Assembly: GCF_000485595.1 (NCBI RefSeq)
Contig: NW_014577136.1
Location: 159,446-180,716, forward strand
Source: Priapulus caudatus
Taxonomy: Eukaryota > Priapulida > Priapulimorpha > Priapulimorphida > Priapulidae
Direction: 5' to 3'
Length of the DNA stretch: 21,271 nucleotides
This document shows positions 1 through 8,500 of the stretch, piece by piece. Within the stretch, counting starts at the first letter, position 1; every line of letters starts with the position of its first letter. The notes below the pieces were generated by a model, which searched no databases, had not been told where the DNA came from, and was given only the letters and a program-made list of their open reading frames with translations. The position numbers were made by a program, and so were the translations under genes.

Positions 1-62
<62 letters not shown>

Positions 63-93
63 CTTTCGCTCTTTCTCTTTCTCTTTCTCTTTC

Positions 94-125
<32 letters not shown>
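1..125. repeat. CT / CTCTTT / CA microsatellites
   Basis: A pure (CT)n run covers about 1-59, then a degenerate CTCTTT hexamer array to about 98, then (CA)n to about 125. The window may begin inside a longer array. Confidence 0.97.
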
Positions 126-132
<7 letters not shown>

Positions 133-319
133 GGGCAATCAGCAGAGCATCCCGTTACGCAATCATGCGTGTACGTGTCGCAAGATCACTGTGTGAGATG
201 GATGTCCGGACGCGTAGCTACGGCCTAACTTTTAAGTAAATTTTGGGGCTACCTGTAGTCCTGTACCATAGTTCCATACTGGCATACACTCACTGTGACT
301 CAGTCCATAGACCTGGTGT

Positions 320-400
320 GCACAATCCTAGTTTGGGGCCTCATAAATGTGTTTTCGCATAAGCATTAAACTAATCCGGGGTGCTAAACTAGGATTGTGC
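320..400. repeat. perfect 15-bp inverted repeat, possible mini-MITE
   Basis: gcacaatcctagttt at 320-334 is the exact reverse complement of 386-400, with a 51-nt loop. The right arm abuts the CTAGTGAC target-site duplication at 401-408. It may be a tiny MITE relic or a chance hairpin; a 15-bp perfect match makes chance unlikely. Confidence 0.6.
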
Positions 401-408
401 CTAGTGAC
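401..408. repeat. left target-site duplication CTAGTGAC
   Basis: Exact 8-bp match to 2434-2441, immediately outside the left terminal inverted repeat. Confidence 0.8.
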
Positions 409-1525
409 GCATGCGTCTAAACAGAGGAATTGCTCCGACTTGTGATTGGAGGATAAAAATAGAATTCGTGACATTTCGTTTTCCTTTTTGCATACCCCGC
501 CACATACGCTAGCTATGACCGGTAGGAGAGTGCAGGGTTCTCCCCAGGATGAAATTGAAACAGGGGGAGGGGGAGAAGGAGGGGAAACTAGGGGGGGTCC
601 GGGGGGCGTGTTTTTTTACCGTAATGCGTAAAATTGCCACCACACCATAGACGGTATTTGGTGTACTTGTATATAAGATAGCCGAGTCGGTTTACAATTA
701 GTGTTAGGGTTTGGGACAGGGTGGGTGTTTGTACTTGTGTGTGGTCTGCAGTTCATGCTTAGTGTAGGACGTTTACGCATTAGTGGTACGGTAAAAATGC
801 ACGCGGCGGTGGTCCGGGTCGAATGGGAATTCTTGACGATCGATTCCCGCGCTGTCAAACTTTTATTGTGGTGGAATTTAATCGGGGCGGAGGTAATTTA
901 AACGGGGCGCAACGATTGAAACGTGGGGGGAGTTTTCCCAAACGGGGCGGGCGCGCCCGGTTTGCGCAACATAGGGAGGGGCCTGGAGTGTACTAACTAT
1001 CACAGGGTTCAACATTAACTTTTTATTTCACTAGACCATCGGGCTAGTAACTGAGGAAAACCACTAGCCCTGTTACTTTCACTAGCCCAGACCCAGACCA
1101 TTGACATTGTTATGAAAAACTTTATTTAGATAAGAGTGTGTCATTGTATGAATTCATAGATGCTGTTTCCCGCACTTTAAATTGCGCCTGGGCCGAGTTC
1201 ACGTGCAGCATTCGTATTCTACCACGGGCATACACGAGCGCACGGTTTATCGATTGTCTACTGCAGCTGGCAGCAAGCCACGTTATTGTTTTTGTTGAAG
1301 GGTAGACTGGTATCCGGCCTCACGCTCTGCTAGACAATGTACACTCTCTGCGACAAACAGTGTGGCCGTGAACCAGTCTAGCCAGAGGTGACATTTCAGT
1401 GCAATATATATGACCAATTCTAACACGACCAGTCGGGCTACTAGCACTCTGGTTGTATGCGACCGGACCAAGCATTTACCCTGACTAGGTCGTCGGACGT
1501 GGGTTAGTGTCGAACCCTGTATCAT

Positions 1526-1845
1526 ATGCAGTGCTCGACACAGCCGGGCGCCCGGTCGCCAATGGCGACCAAAACCTCTGCAGGGCGATTAAAAAATACA
1601 AAAAACAAAATATTACAGGCCCAAAATAAAATCGTTGGGCGAGTACAATTTCTGTTCGGCGTTAACACAGCGCAAAACAAGTGCTCAGATTTCGATTTAT
1701 CGCAACACTCGGCGGACACGGCTTTCCTATGTAAAGGGAGATAATGCTGGTTTATAACCTGTCGCCGTGTTAGCGTTGGTTCCATATGTGCCCATGCGTT
1801 TTTGCAAATGTGGCATGCAATTTGCAAATGTGGCTTTGTGTCCAA
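1526..1845. other. longest overlapping ORF pair in transposon interior, not supported as genes
   Basis: A 72-codon + ORF (1526-1744) and a 107-codon - ORF (1522-1845) lie antiparallel in the interior of the 409-2433 element. Neither shows a recognisable domain. A tttgcaaatgtggc motif is repeated at about 1801 and 1821. Recorded so that the interior is not read as empty. Confidence 0.2.
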
Positions 1846-1981
1846 TGTGACAAGTTTGTAGATCCTAAAGTCATGTACCGTTGTACGTCATGGTAGAAGT
1901 ACCAATGGAAAATTGGGCTACCACTTTTCATTTTGGGCCAGAAGAAATAAATTTCTGGTGGCCCCCCAGTGTCAAGCACTG

Positions 1982-2330
1982 ATATGGCGCAAACGATTTG
2001 AGTTACATTTCTATAAATTCTAGCTATTATAGACACATGTCTTAGCCTTAATCTCTGTGAATTTTAAGTCTATTGAAGCGCGATTATAGTCAAATTAATT
2101 AGCAAATATGTGTGCGCGATATTGCTCATAGGCTAACATACGCGTGGCTATGGCTGGTAGGAAAGTGTACTAACTATCATATGGCGTGAACGATTTGAGT
2201 TACATTGCTATAAATTCTAGCTATTAGTATTATAGACACATGTCTTAGCTATGATACCTGTGAGTTTTGAGTTTATTGAAGGGCGATTAGCTTAATTAAT
2301 TAGCAAATATGTACGCGCGGTATCGTTCAT
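1982..2330. repeat. two ~150-bp direct repeats inside the transposon
   Basis: Unit 1 (1982-2129) and unit 2 (2179-2330) share atatggcg, cgatttgagttacat, ctataaattctagctatta, tagacacatgtcttagc and attaattagcaaatatg, with scattered indels. They are separated by 49 bp. A second direct pair, acatacgc..gctatg..ggtaggaRagtg, occurs at 502-534 and 2136-2168, and gtgtactaactatca at 988-1002 and 2165-2179. The element interior therefore appears built from partial duplications. Confidence 0.8.
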
Positions 2331-2433
2331 GCTCGAGTCGTAGGCAAAATGCCAAAATGAAAACAAAACGTCACGAATTCAATTTTTATCCTCCAATTAC
2401 AAGTCGGAGCAATTCCTGTATTTAGACGCATGT

Positions 2434-2441
2434 CTAGTGAC
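2434..2441. repeat. right target-site duplication CTAGTGAC
   Basis: Exact 8-bp match to 401-408, immediately outside the right terminal inverted repeat. Confidence 0.8.
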
Positions 2442-2538
2442 ACCTATTGGGGGGAGGGGTACAATATCGCCTGTGCGGTATAACGATCAGTGCCTAGAAC
2501 TAGGACTGTCATCGAAGCCCACCTCATCGATAAATCGC

Positions 2539-3065
2539 GATGGGGATGCGTAAGATATCGATATCGAAATAAATCGAAAAATAGCGATCCGATTTTTTTT
2601 TTTTTTTTTGCTAAAATGTAGCCAGCGAAGCATCGGTAGCATTTTTGACTGAGCGCCGCCATTATCGGAAGTAGTCCAGGGCGCATGCATACAGAGACAA
2701 TCAATAACTGTGGTGTTCTATTGTCTCTGGTGCGTATCCTGTCTCACTGATCTCTATAATAAAATCTGTCTACCGTAAAAGCATGTCTGCTGCTTCGCCC
2801 ATTCGCCGCGACCGCCAGGCTCAATCTGGTTGGATTCAGATAAATATATACTTCGCCATGTGTATTTAACGCACGAGCAGATTATAAATGCAATAGTTAT
2901 CATAAGTGAGTAACATCATCATGAGTTTACTGTACTTTTCACGGCTCATGTTTTATGTACATAGTTATTAAATCGAAATCGGGATCGAATCGCGATCGAA
3001 TATCGAAAAAAAATATATTCAATAATCGAATCGAAATAATTTTTGATACCAATGACACGCCCTAC
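2539..3065. mobile_element. possible TCGA-rich MITE, poorly defined ends
   Basis: Both ends are dense in TCGAAA/ATCGAT words (about 2554-2600 and 2970-3045). The outer parts can be aligned loosely as inverted termini: ggggatgcgtaagatatc on the left against tagggcgtgtcattggtatc read from the right. Similar TATCGAT-rich hAT-type MITEs are common in animals (known). No target-site duplication was found and the terminal match is imperfect. The interior holds a T17-18 run near 2593 and a 10-bp hairpin (cagagacaat, 2692-2701 with 2720-2729). Confidence 0.35.
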
Positions 3066-3640
3066 CGACACAACAACCCGTCTACACTGTAGCCTAATTC
3101 CTATTCAGTAACCAATACACTTGTACTGCTGCATAACTGTTGCTGCTGTGTTGCTGGGTATAGGTTACCCATTTTGTATTGCTATGTAACTTTTAAATTG
3201 CAAAATGCTTATTTGATTAGGAGACGGGAAAACCGGAATCAAAAGTTGGGCTCACTCGAAGAACAAAAATGCACAAGCATTTTTTACAGTTTACTTCACC
3301 TTCGGTCTGCCATACTGCAGAGCTATATACAACAAAGTTCAGATGTTAGCTCACAACAATAATTTGCATACAATAGTTAAATGGACGCCAATTGTAGCAA
3401 TATCTTATAGTGAGTTGAGTTTGAGTTTATAGTGGCTGGTTCAAGCTAGAACACGTTCATCTTGCTGGGTTAAGCAGCTAAACACGTTGCGATGTGCGCT
3501 GTGTTAAGGTAACACGTTATGTTGCTAGGTTAAAGCTAGAACACGCTATCATGTTGCTGCAGGTAACAATATAAAACTGATATCCAACTCAATTGAAACG
3601 TTGTAGCCTTGAATGTATATAACCTGCTCATGCCCTTGTT
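3066..3640. other. non-coding stretch with ~30-bp minisatellite
   Basis: No gene seen. Contains the degenerate minisatellite at about 3443-3570 annotated separately. A 62-codon ORF at 3174-3362 has no recognisable feature. Confidence 0.5.
3443..3570. repeat. degenerate minisatellite, ~30-bp period
   Basis: The core aacacg recurs at 3450, 3481, 3511 and 3540 (spacings 31, 30 and 29). It is accompanied by gctaga/cagcta before it and a ttgctggg/ttgctagg-ttaa block after it, in about four diverged units. Confidence 0.7.
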
Positions 3641-3968
3641 ACCTCGCGCAAACGGAGGGTTCATGCAATCCGCTCGCGTCGTGTGCAGTGGCCGGCTGTG
3701 TGGTGCTGTGGTGTGTGTGTGTGTGTGTGCGTCGCGTTGACGTGCGTGCGTGCCGTGCGTGCGTGCGTGTGTTGGCCACAGCCGCCGATCCCGATAGCGC
3801 GTCGCCAGTCACGCGAGCGGGCGGCGCGATCGATAGCCGCGTCGAGTCAGCGAGTGGCGAGTCAGCAGCAGCCACCAGTGAGCGGCGAGGCAGCAGCAGG
3901 CGAGTCAGTCAGCAGCCGCCACCAGCGAGCACATACATGTTACATGCTCGCGGAGGTATGCACTCTCC
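3640..3968 (+). promoter_or_regulatory. CpG-rich island, candidate promoter / leader exon
   Basis: A sharp rise in GC and CpG compared with the AT-rich surroundings, beginning with a (GT)n run (about 3711-3730) and continuing through cag/gcg-rich repeats to 3968. There a strong splice donor GTGAGT starts at 3969. A GC-rich island with a donor, upstream of Rab8 exons on the same strand, could be a first non-coding exon. Several overlapping ORFs here are low-complexity and carry no Rab N-terminus. This is inference from composition and the donor only. Confidence 0.3.
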
Positions 3969-4091
3969 GTGAGTGCCCTCTGTCTAGTTAGTACTTTAAA
4001 GTGCACCTTGTGTATGTACATAATTAATGTGATCAATTTAATTTTGCAAAAACTAGATAAATTATTTTTTATTTTATTCATGCACTTGCAG

Positions 4092-4130
4092 TATAAGCTT
4101 TTGCAATCTTGAGGCCTTATCAGATATATG
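4092..4130 (+). other. candidate 39-nt leader exon
   Basis: The pyrimidine-rich acceptor ttttattcatgcacttgcag precedes 4092, and the consensus donor gtaagt begins at 4131. In the frame needed to join the 5466 exon it reads through a stop and has no Rab8 N-terminal motif, so at most it would be untranslated or belong to another transcript. Confidence 0.25.
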
Positions 4131-4293
4131 GTAAGTTAACATCACATTCAGCTATTGAGTTACTGTTTAACAGCTACAGCTTAATTCGGTAATTGAATGG
4201 TGGCCCATAAGGTAAGAGCCTTCTAGTTCAGCCATTGATATAGATCTCCTAAGGGTGAGGTACAGCTGTATGCATTGTAGAATATATTGGGTG

Positions 4294-4956
4294 TAAGCCT
4301 GGCGCACATTGCCAAACATTTTCCCGAACAAATGTTCGTCCGAACAAATGTTTTTGTCTGGCAATGTGCAGGTGAACAATTGCTGAGCGCACATTGCTGA
4401 ACATTTTCCCAAACAAATGTTTGTCCGAACAAATGTTTTTGTCTGGCAATGTGCAGGTGAACAATTGCTGAGCGCACATTGCTGAACATTTTCCAGCGAA
4501 CAACTTCGTGGCGTCGTCTAGTAGCTGTGTTGTAAAGAGTCACGTGATCGGCGTGAATGGCGATGCCCAGTTTGCACAAGAGAATTTTAACAACTTTACT
4601 AATTTTATACAGGGCTGCTGCCCCCACATTTCGACCATAATCTCTTCCTTTTCAAAATTCCACACTTCTGGCAGCGATATAGCAGACGCCATATTGTACA
4701 CAAAATTATGTGACCACATATCGTGCTGCTATTGGTTACTACTTTACAAATGTTCCTAGGATTGTTCGACATTCAGCGCACATTGGCAAACATTCGACGA
4801 ACAATGTTTGAGATATCAAACATTTCCGATCTTCAGAAACATTGTTCAGAACAAATGTTCGGCGACTTTTTTCACTGCACATTGCCGAACATTTCATGGA
4901 ACATTGCTACGATAATGTTTTTGAGCAAAATGTTCGGCAATGTGCGCCGGGCTTTA
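4294..4956. mobile_element. hairpin-rich MITE with tandem 85-bp units
   Basis: The termini are inverted copies: taagcctggcgcacattgcc from 4294 against ggcaatgtgcgccgggcttta ending at 4956, extending about 28 bp. The interior is packed with sense and antisense copies of cacattgc.gaacatt. On the left, two consecutive 85-bp units (4302-4386 and 4387-4471) and a partial third (4472-4494) each run from gcgcacattgc to its near-complement ggcaatgtgc, so each can fold on itself. TA at both outer edges could be a 2-bp target-site duplication, but this is not decisive. Open frames on the minus strand (4167-4627) are products of the repeat, not genes. Confidence 0.75.
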
Positions 4957-5465
4957 GTATTACACATGGAAATTGGAATAGCTGGCTTGTCTGACAGCTG
5001 TTTATGATGTGAAACCATGGAGATAGGAGATAGTGGGTCAATGGCTATAAATCATACCATTTAATTTACACTGTACATGGACTTTAACCAGTTATGCTCG
5101 TTTTAAAAGTGCATTGTATCGCGGACATCTATGAAATGATCTTTGGGAAGGAAATCTGTTTATAGTACCTTTCCTAAACACTCCTCAGTATTGTGCAGGT
5201 TTATTATTATTTAATGCATTTAACCTTTTTTAAAGTAATTATTTCAGAGAGCTTTCATGGCCTTTCTCGTATAAATTTGTTGACGGTTGCTTCATTGATC
5301 CATTCTTGCACATTTACATATAAACCCTTAACACCATAAACCATAAAGTAATCACGTCCTTTCATGGAGAGCCTCATGTTTCCAAGGTCATTAACACAAC
5401 AGTCACTCCTGCAGAAGCTGCCCACTTCGCTTCACAAATCTCAGTATGTTATTTCTTCTTTGCAG
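4957..5465. other. intron/upstream sequence, no exon found
   Basis: Searched by eye for a Rab P-loop exon (GDSGVGKT and flanks) ending in a phase-1 G before a donor; none seen. It ends in the acceptor of the first recovered Rab8 exon. Confidence 0.5.
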
Positions 5466-5526
5466 GAATAGATTTTAAGATTAGAACAATAGAATTAGAT
5501 GGCAAGAAGATAAAACTACAAATATG
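5466..5526 (+). CDS. Rab8: Rab8 exon: RabF1 to start of G3
   Basis: The exon follows a pyrimidine-rich acceptor (ttatttcttctttgcag) and ends at donor gtaagt. It starts with the last two bases of a split glycine codon (G|GA), reads [19 protein letters not shown], and ends with TG of a split tryptophan codon. It corresponds to about residues 42-62 of a full-length Rab8. The phase-1 entry shows that an upstream coding exon ending in a lone G must exist. Confidence 0.96.
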
Positions 5527-8500
5527 GTAAGTGCATCTATCAAAGAATTTCTGTAGAAGTACCAATCGCACCACTATATACTCGGATACACACACAAATA
5601 GTCAACTGAATATCTTTGCATATTAATTTATCATCATCAGAACACACACCAGCATGAATTAGTTGGTTTTGTGTTAACCCAGCTACGATCTATGAAAACC
5701 TTATATTGGCATTTATGTGGTGTACACCCTGGTAAAAAAAATAACACATTTCTGAACCAGGTAAGGTAGATCTACTTGGTAGATTACCACTTGCCGGTAG
5801 ACTTTTTCACCGAGTATAGTCTTGTACGTGTAGTAGAGTACACGTTCACGTAGGTATTACATGGTGTTTGTTGATTGTAGGGATACTGCTGGACAAGAGA
5901 GGTTCCGTACTATAACCACTGCCTACTACCGAGGAGCCATGGTAGGTCTCACATTCACACTCGATTCCCCGTGAAACCTCACATCCAACCTGCCTCATGT
6001 CAGTGAGTTTGACGACTCGCGTACCGAAATGTTCGAACTCGACGCAGGTTCAATGGGTGTGACAGAATGTTACACTTGCCATACGTAATGCAGTGAAGAA
6101 GAGTCAATTACTTCTAAGGTTCACTCTGATGTCGTTCAGCATGCTTGGCCACTCAGAAATTTATAAGCAAATAAAATCGGCATTGTTCCCGAAAGGCCAA
6201 TGAAAATGTCTGTACATCCTATAATACAAGACATTGCGGAACACGAAACATTAGTAATGGTGTGCAGACGTGTGAAATTAGAGTGTATCTGTATTAAGGA
6301 CCTGTGCAAATTGTTCTGTATTGATTTTCATGTTAATTTGCATGTAATTTGAATGTGGTTACAATTGCAGGGTATCATGCTAGTCTATGACATTACTAAT
6401 GAGAAATCTTTTGAAAACATCAAGAATTGGATCAGGAACATTGAAGAGGTACCGTACCTGTAAAACGTTTCTGCAAAATCAGTCGAGATTGTATGCGACC
6501 TTTAATGAGTCGGTTAACATCTAAAAATCATAAATTATAATGATTAACTTAGGTAATTGATTTTGTAGTGCATATCATACAGATTTTTATGTGAATTTCT
6601 CTTCATCGCTAAATTGTCGTCTGTGGTCGCTCACCCTGTCCTGCTCGACCATTGTACGAATGGCGTGTGCTATTGCCATTTATTTTCTGTTTGTTATTAT
6701 TTTACGATTTCATATTATTATTTTAAAAAGAGCTTAAAATTATTAATTTAAATTAAATAATTTTAAATTAATTAAAATAAAAGATTAAAATTATTAATTT
6801 AAAAAGAGATTTTAAATGGCTATCTGATCCATACTGTTGGCTAGAATAACCAACACCTTGTGGCGTTTAGAAGTGTATATTACCTTACAGCTAAATTAAT
6901 ATTTAATTGTCTAATTTTAATGCACGTTATCTTACAAACCAAACTTCTTAAATTGTTGTTCATCAACTTCCCAACTTTAAATTCATTCTGGGTTTACACG
7001 CTGTGTCACCTAACGATTATAGTAAGAGTTTTGCAAACAAACCTTCCTGTTGTGTCCAAAAGTGTCCCGTGTCTTCTAACAAGAATGAAATACGGAGTCT
7101 GCATAAGGCTGAGAATGCGCGTGGAACTTCTAAGTGCAGACACGGAGAGATGTGTGACACCCAGTCTCGGCAGTTGTGATTCGGATTACCAGCAACTGCT
7201 AAAAACTGCCGATGATTTTCAATTGAGTTTTTCAGCAGTGAAATTATGCAAACTAATAGGGAGTATGTGGTAAGGTTACGTACTTGTAACTTCCAATAAC
7301 TCCGGCTATGGCAGTCGGCGAGGTAGATCATTGGCGCACAGGGGTAGAAATTAACTTTTGAACAAGGAAGTCCAACGGACTCCCTGTCCTCAAAAAGAGG
7401 GAGTCCGCAGCAAAATGAAGGAGTCCGCAGTCTGAATTTCAAAACTAAAGATATTAACAATAACGCATGTGCTTATTTTGAAGCTTTATGCGGTCGCACG
7501 TGTGGCAAATCTTTTGGGAAAGCTGGGAAAAATACGGTAATTCCGCGAGGAGTAGTCCGCTAGTTAGTATATAGCAGAATTTTCATGGAGTCACACGGAT
7601 CCCTACATATGTCAAATCAGAGAGTCCGACAGTAAATCGGGGCGTATTTGACTCCGGACTTGCGTTAATTTCGCACCCTGAGCGCATGTGCAGGGATTGA
7701 ATTTTACGACGGCAACTGACGGCATTTGCCGCCGGAACATATTGATTTGCCGTCAGAGTGTTGATACTTGCTGTCAGAGGGCACAGCCTCTGACACCCCT
7801 CTGACAGCAAGTAGCAGCCTTACTTGCTGTCAGAGGCAAATTGCCAAATTCGATGCCTGATGTGTTTGTGTGTTGCAGCATGCGTCGTCTGACGTTGAAC
7901 GGATGATCCTCGGCAACAAGTGTGACTGTGACGACAGACGGGGCGTCTCAAGGCAACGAGGAGAGCAGGTGTGTGATCAGTAAAAAAAATACACGGGGGC
8001 TCGGGGCGATTTAGCCCCCGAAATGCCAAAAAGAGCCTCCGTAAATTTGCATACAGTTCAATGCAAACCAAATTTTAGAGTGCTATTTTTATGCACGCGA
8101 GGTTAAAAAGTAGCCCCCGAAAAATACATTTTAATTTTTTCCCTGTGTGTGATCATGCTCCAATGATGTCTTCGCCCCTCAATCGTCTGCCCTACACGCG
8201 CCTGCGTGAATACCCATCAGGGAGCTGTCACCAGAAATCTATTTAGTCTCGACATTAGTTTTTACGTGAACCTTTTCTCATCGTGTCAGTACAGTTACGA
8301 GATTGAAAAAGCCGTGCAAATTTTGGTGTAACCTTATAAATATACCCGACCCTGTCGTAACTCAAACTTCGATGTTTCGTGGTCGAAGTCAATTGCGCAA
8401 GTTCGGGCCAAGGAAGCCGGTTGTGGTTGTCTCTGTAGTAGTTAACCATTGGGTCATTAAATAATGCAGTAGTGATGCAAGATTTTGCATGTTGCGTTTG

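Larger units (their letters stand above)
126..408. other. intergenic/intronic spacer with inverted repeat
   Basis: No coding signal seen. It contains a perfect 15-bp inverted repeat (320-334 and 386-400) and ends in the left 8-bp target-site duplication of the next element. Confidence 0.5.
409..2433. mobile_element. non-autonomous DNA transposon, long TIRs, 8-bp TSD
   Basis: The left terminal repeat (409 to about 492) and right terminal repeat (about 2347-2433) are inverted copies sharing catgcgtctaaa, ggaattgctccgacttgt and ggaggataaaaat, with a few mismatches over ~85 bp. The element is bounded by CTAGTGAC at 401-408 and again, in direct orientation, at 2434-2441: a perfect 8-bp target-site duplication that ends exactly at the terminal repeats. 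Eight-bp duplications are typical of hAT and a few other cut-and-paste superfamilies (known), but the termini do not let me name one. The ~1.85 kb interior has only short ORFs on both strands and no DDE-type motif I can see, so it is read as non-autonomous. Internal direct repeats are listed separately. Confidence 0.85.
6449..7878 (+). other. Rab8 intron, 1430 nt, TE-bearing
   Basis: The largest intron. It holds an AT-rich block (about 6705-6830), antiparallel ORFs of 137 (+) and 147 (-) codons around 6860-7460 without recognisable domains, the hAT-like element at 7339-7680 and hairpins at 7766-7836. Confidence 0.9.

Noticed and set aside
3220-3250. Frame reading LGDGKTGIK, P-loop-like
   Set aside because: The Walker A spacing is wrong, a stop lies just upstream, and no Rab8 residues flank it.
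3613-3991. Overlapping ORFs of 78-119 codons in the GC-rich island
   Set aside because: Low-complexity Ala/Ser/Arg/Cys composition driven by GT and CAG repeats, open in several frames at once.
4167-4627. Minus-strand ORFs of 81-134 codons with repeated NVRSAIVHLHIARQKHLFG-like blocks
   Set aside because: They are the translation of the 85-bp palindromic MITE units, and the same repeat appears in two other frames.
5019-5050. Short frame reading MEIGDSGSMA, resembling the Rab P-loop IGDSGVGKT
   Set aside because: Only IGDSG matches. The essential GKT is absent, there is no Rab sequence on either side, and no donor in the required phase follows.
6860-7460. 137-codon + ORF and 147-codon - ORF in the Rab8 intron
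   Set aside because: Antiparallel, overlapping a MITE, no recognisable domain, and hydrophobic composition explained by AT richness.
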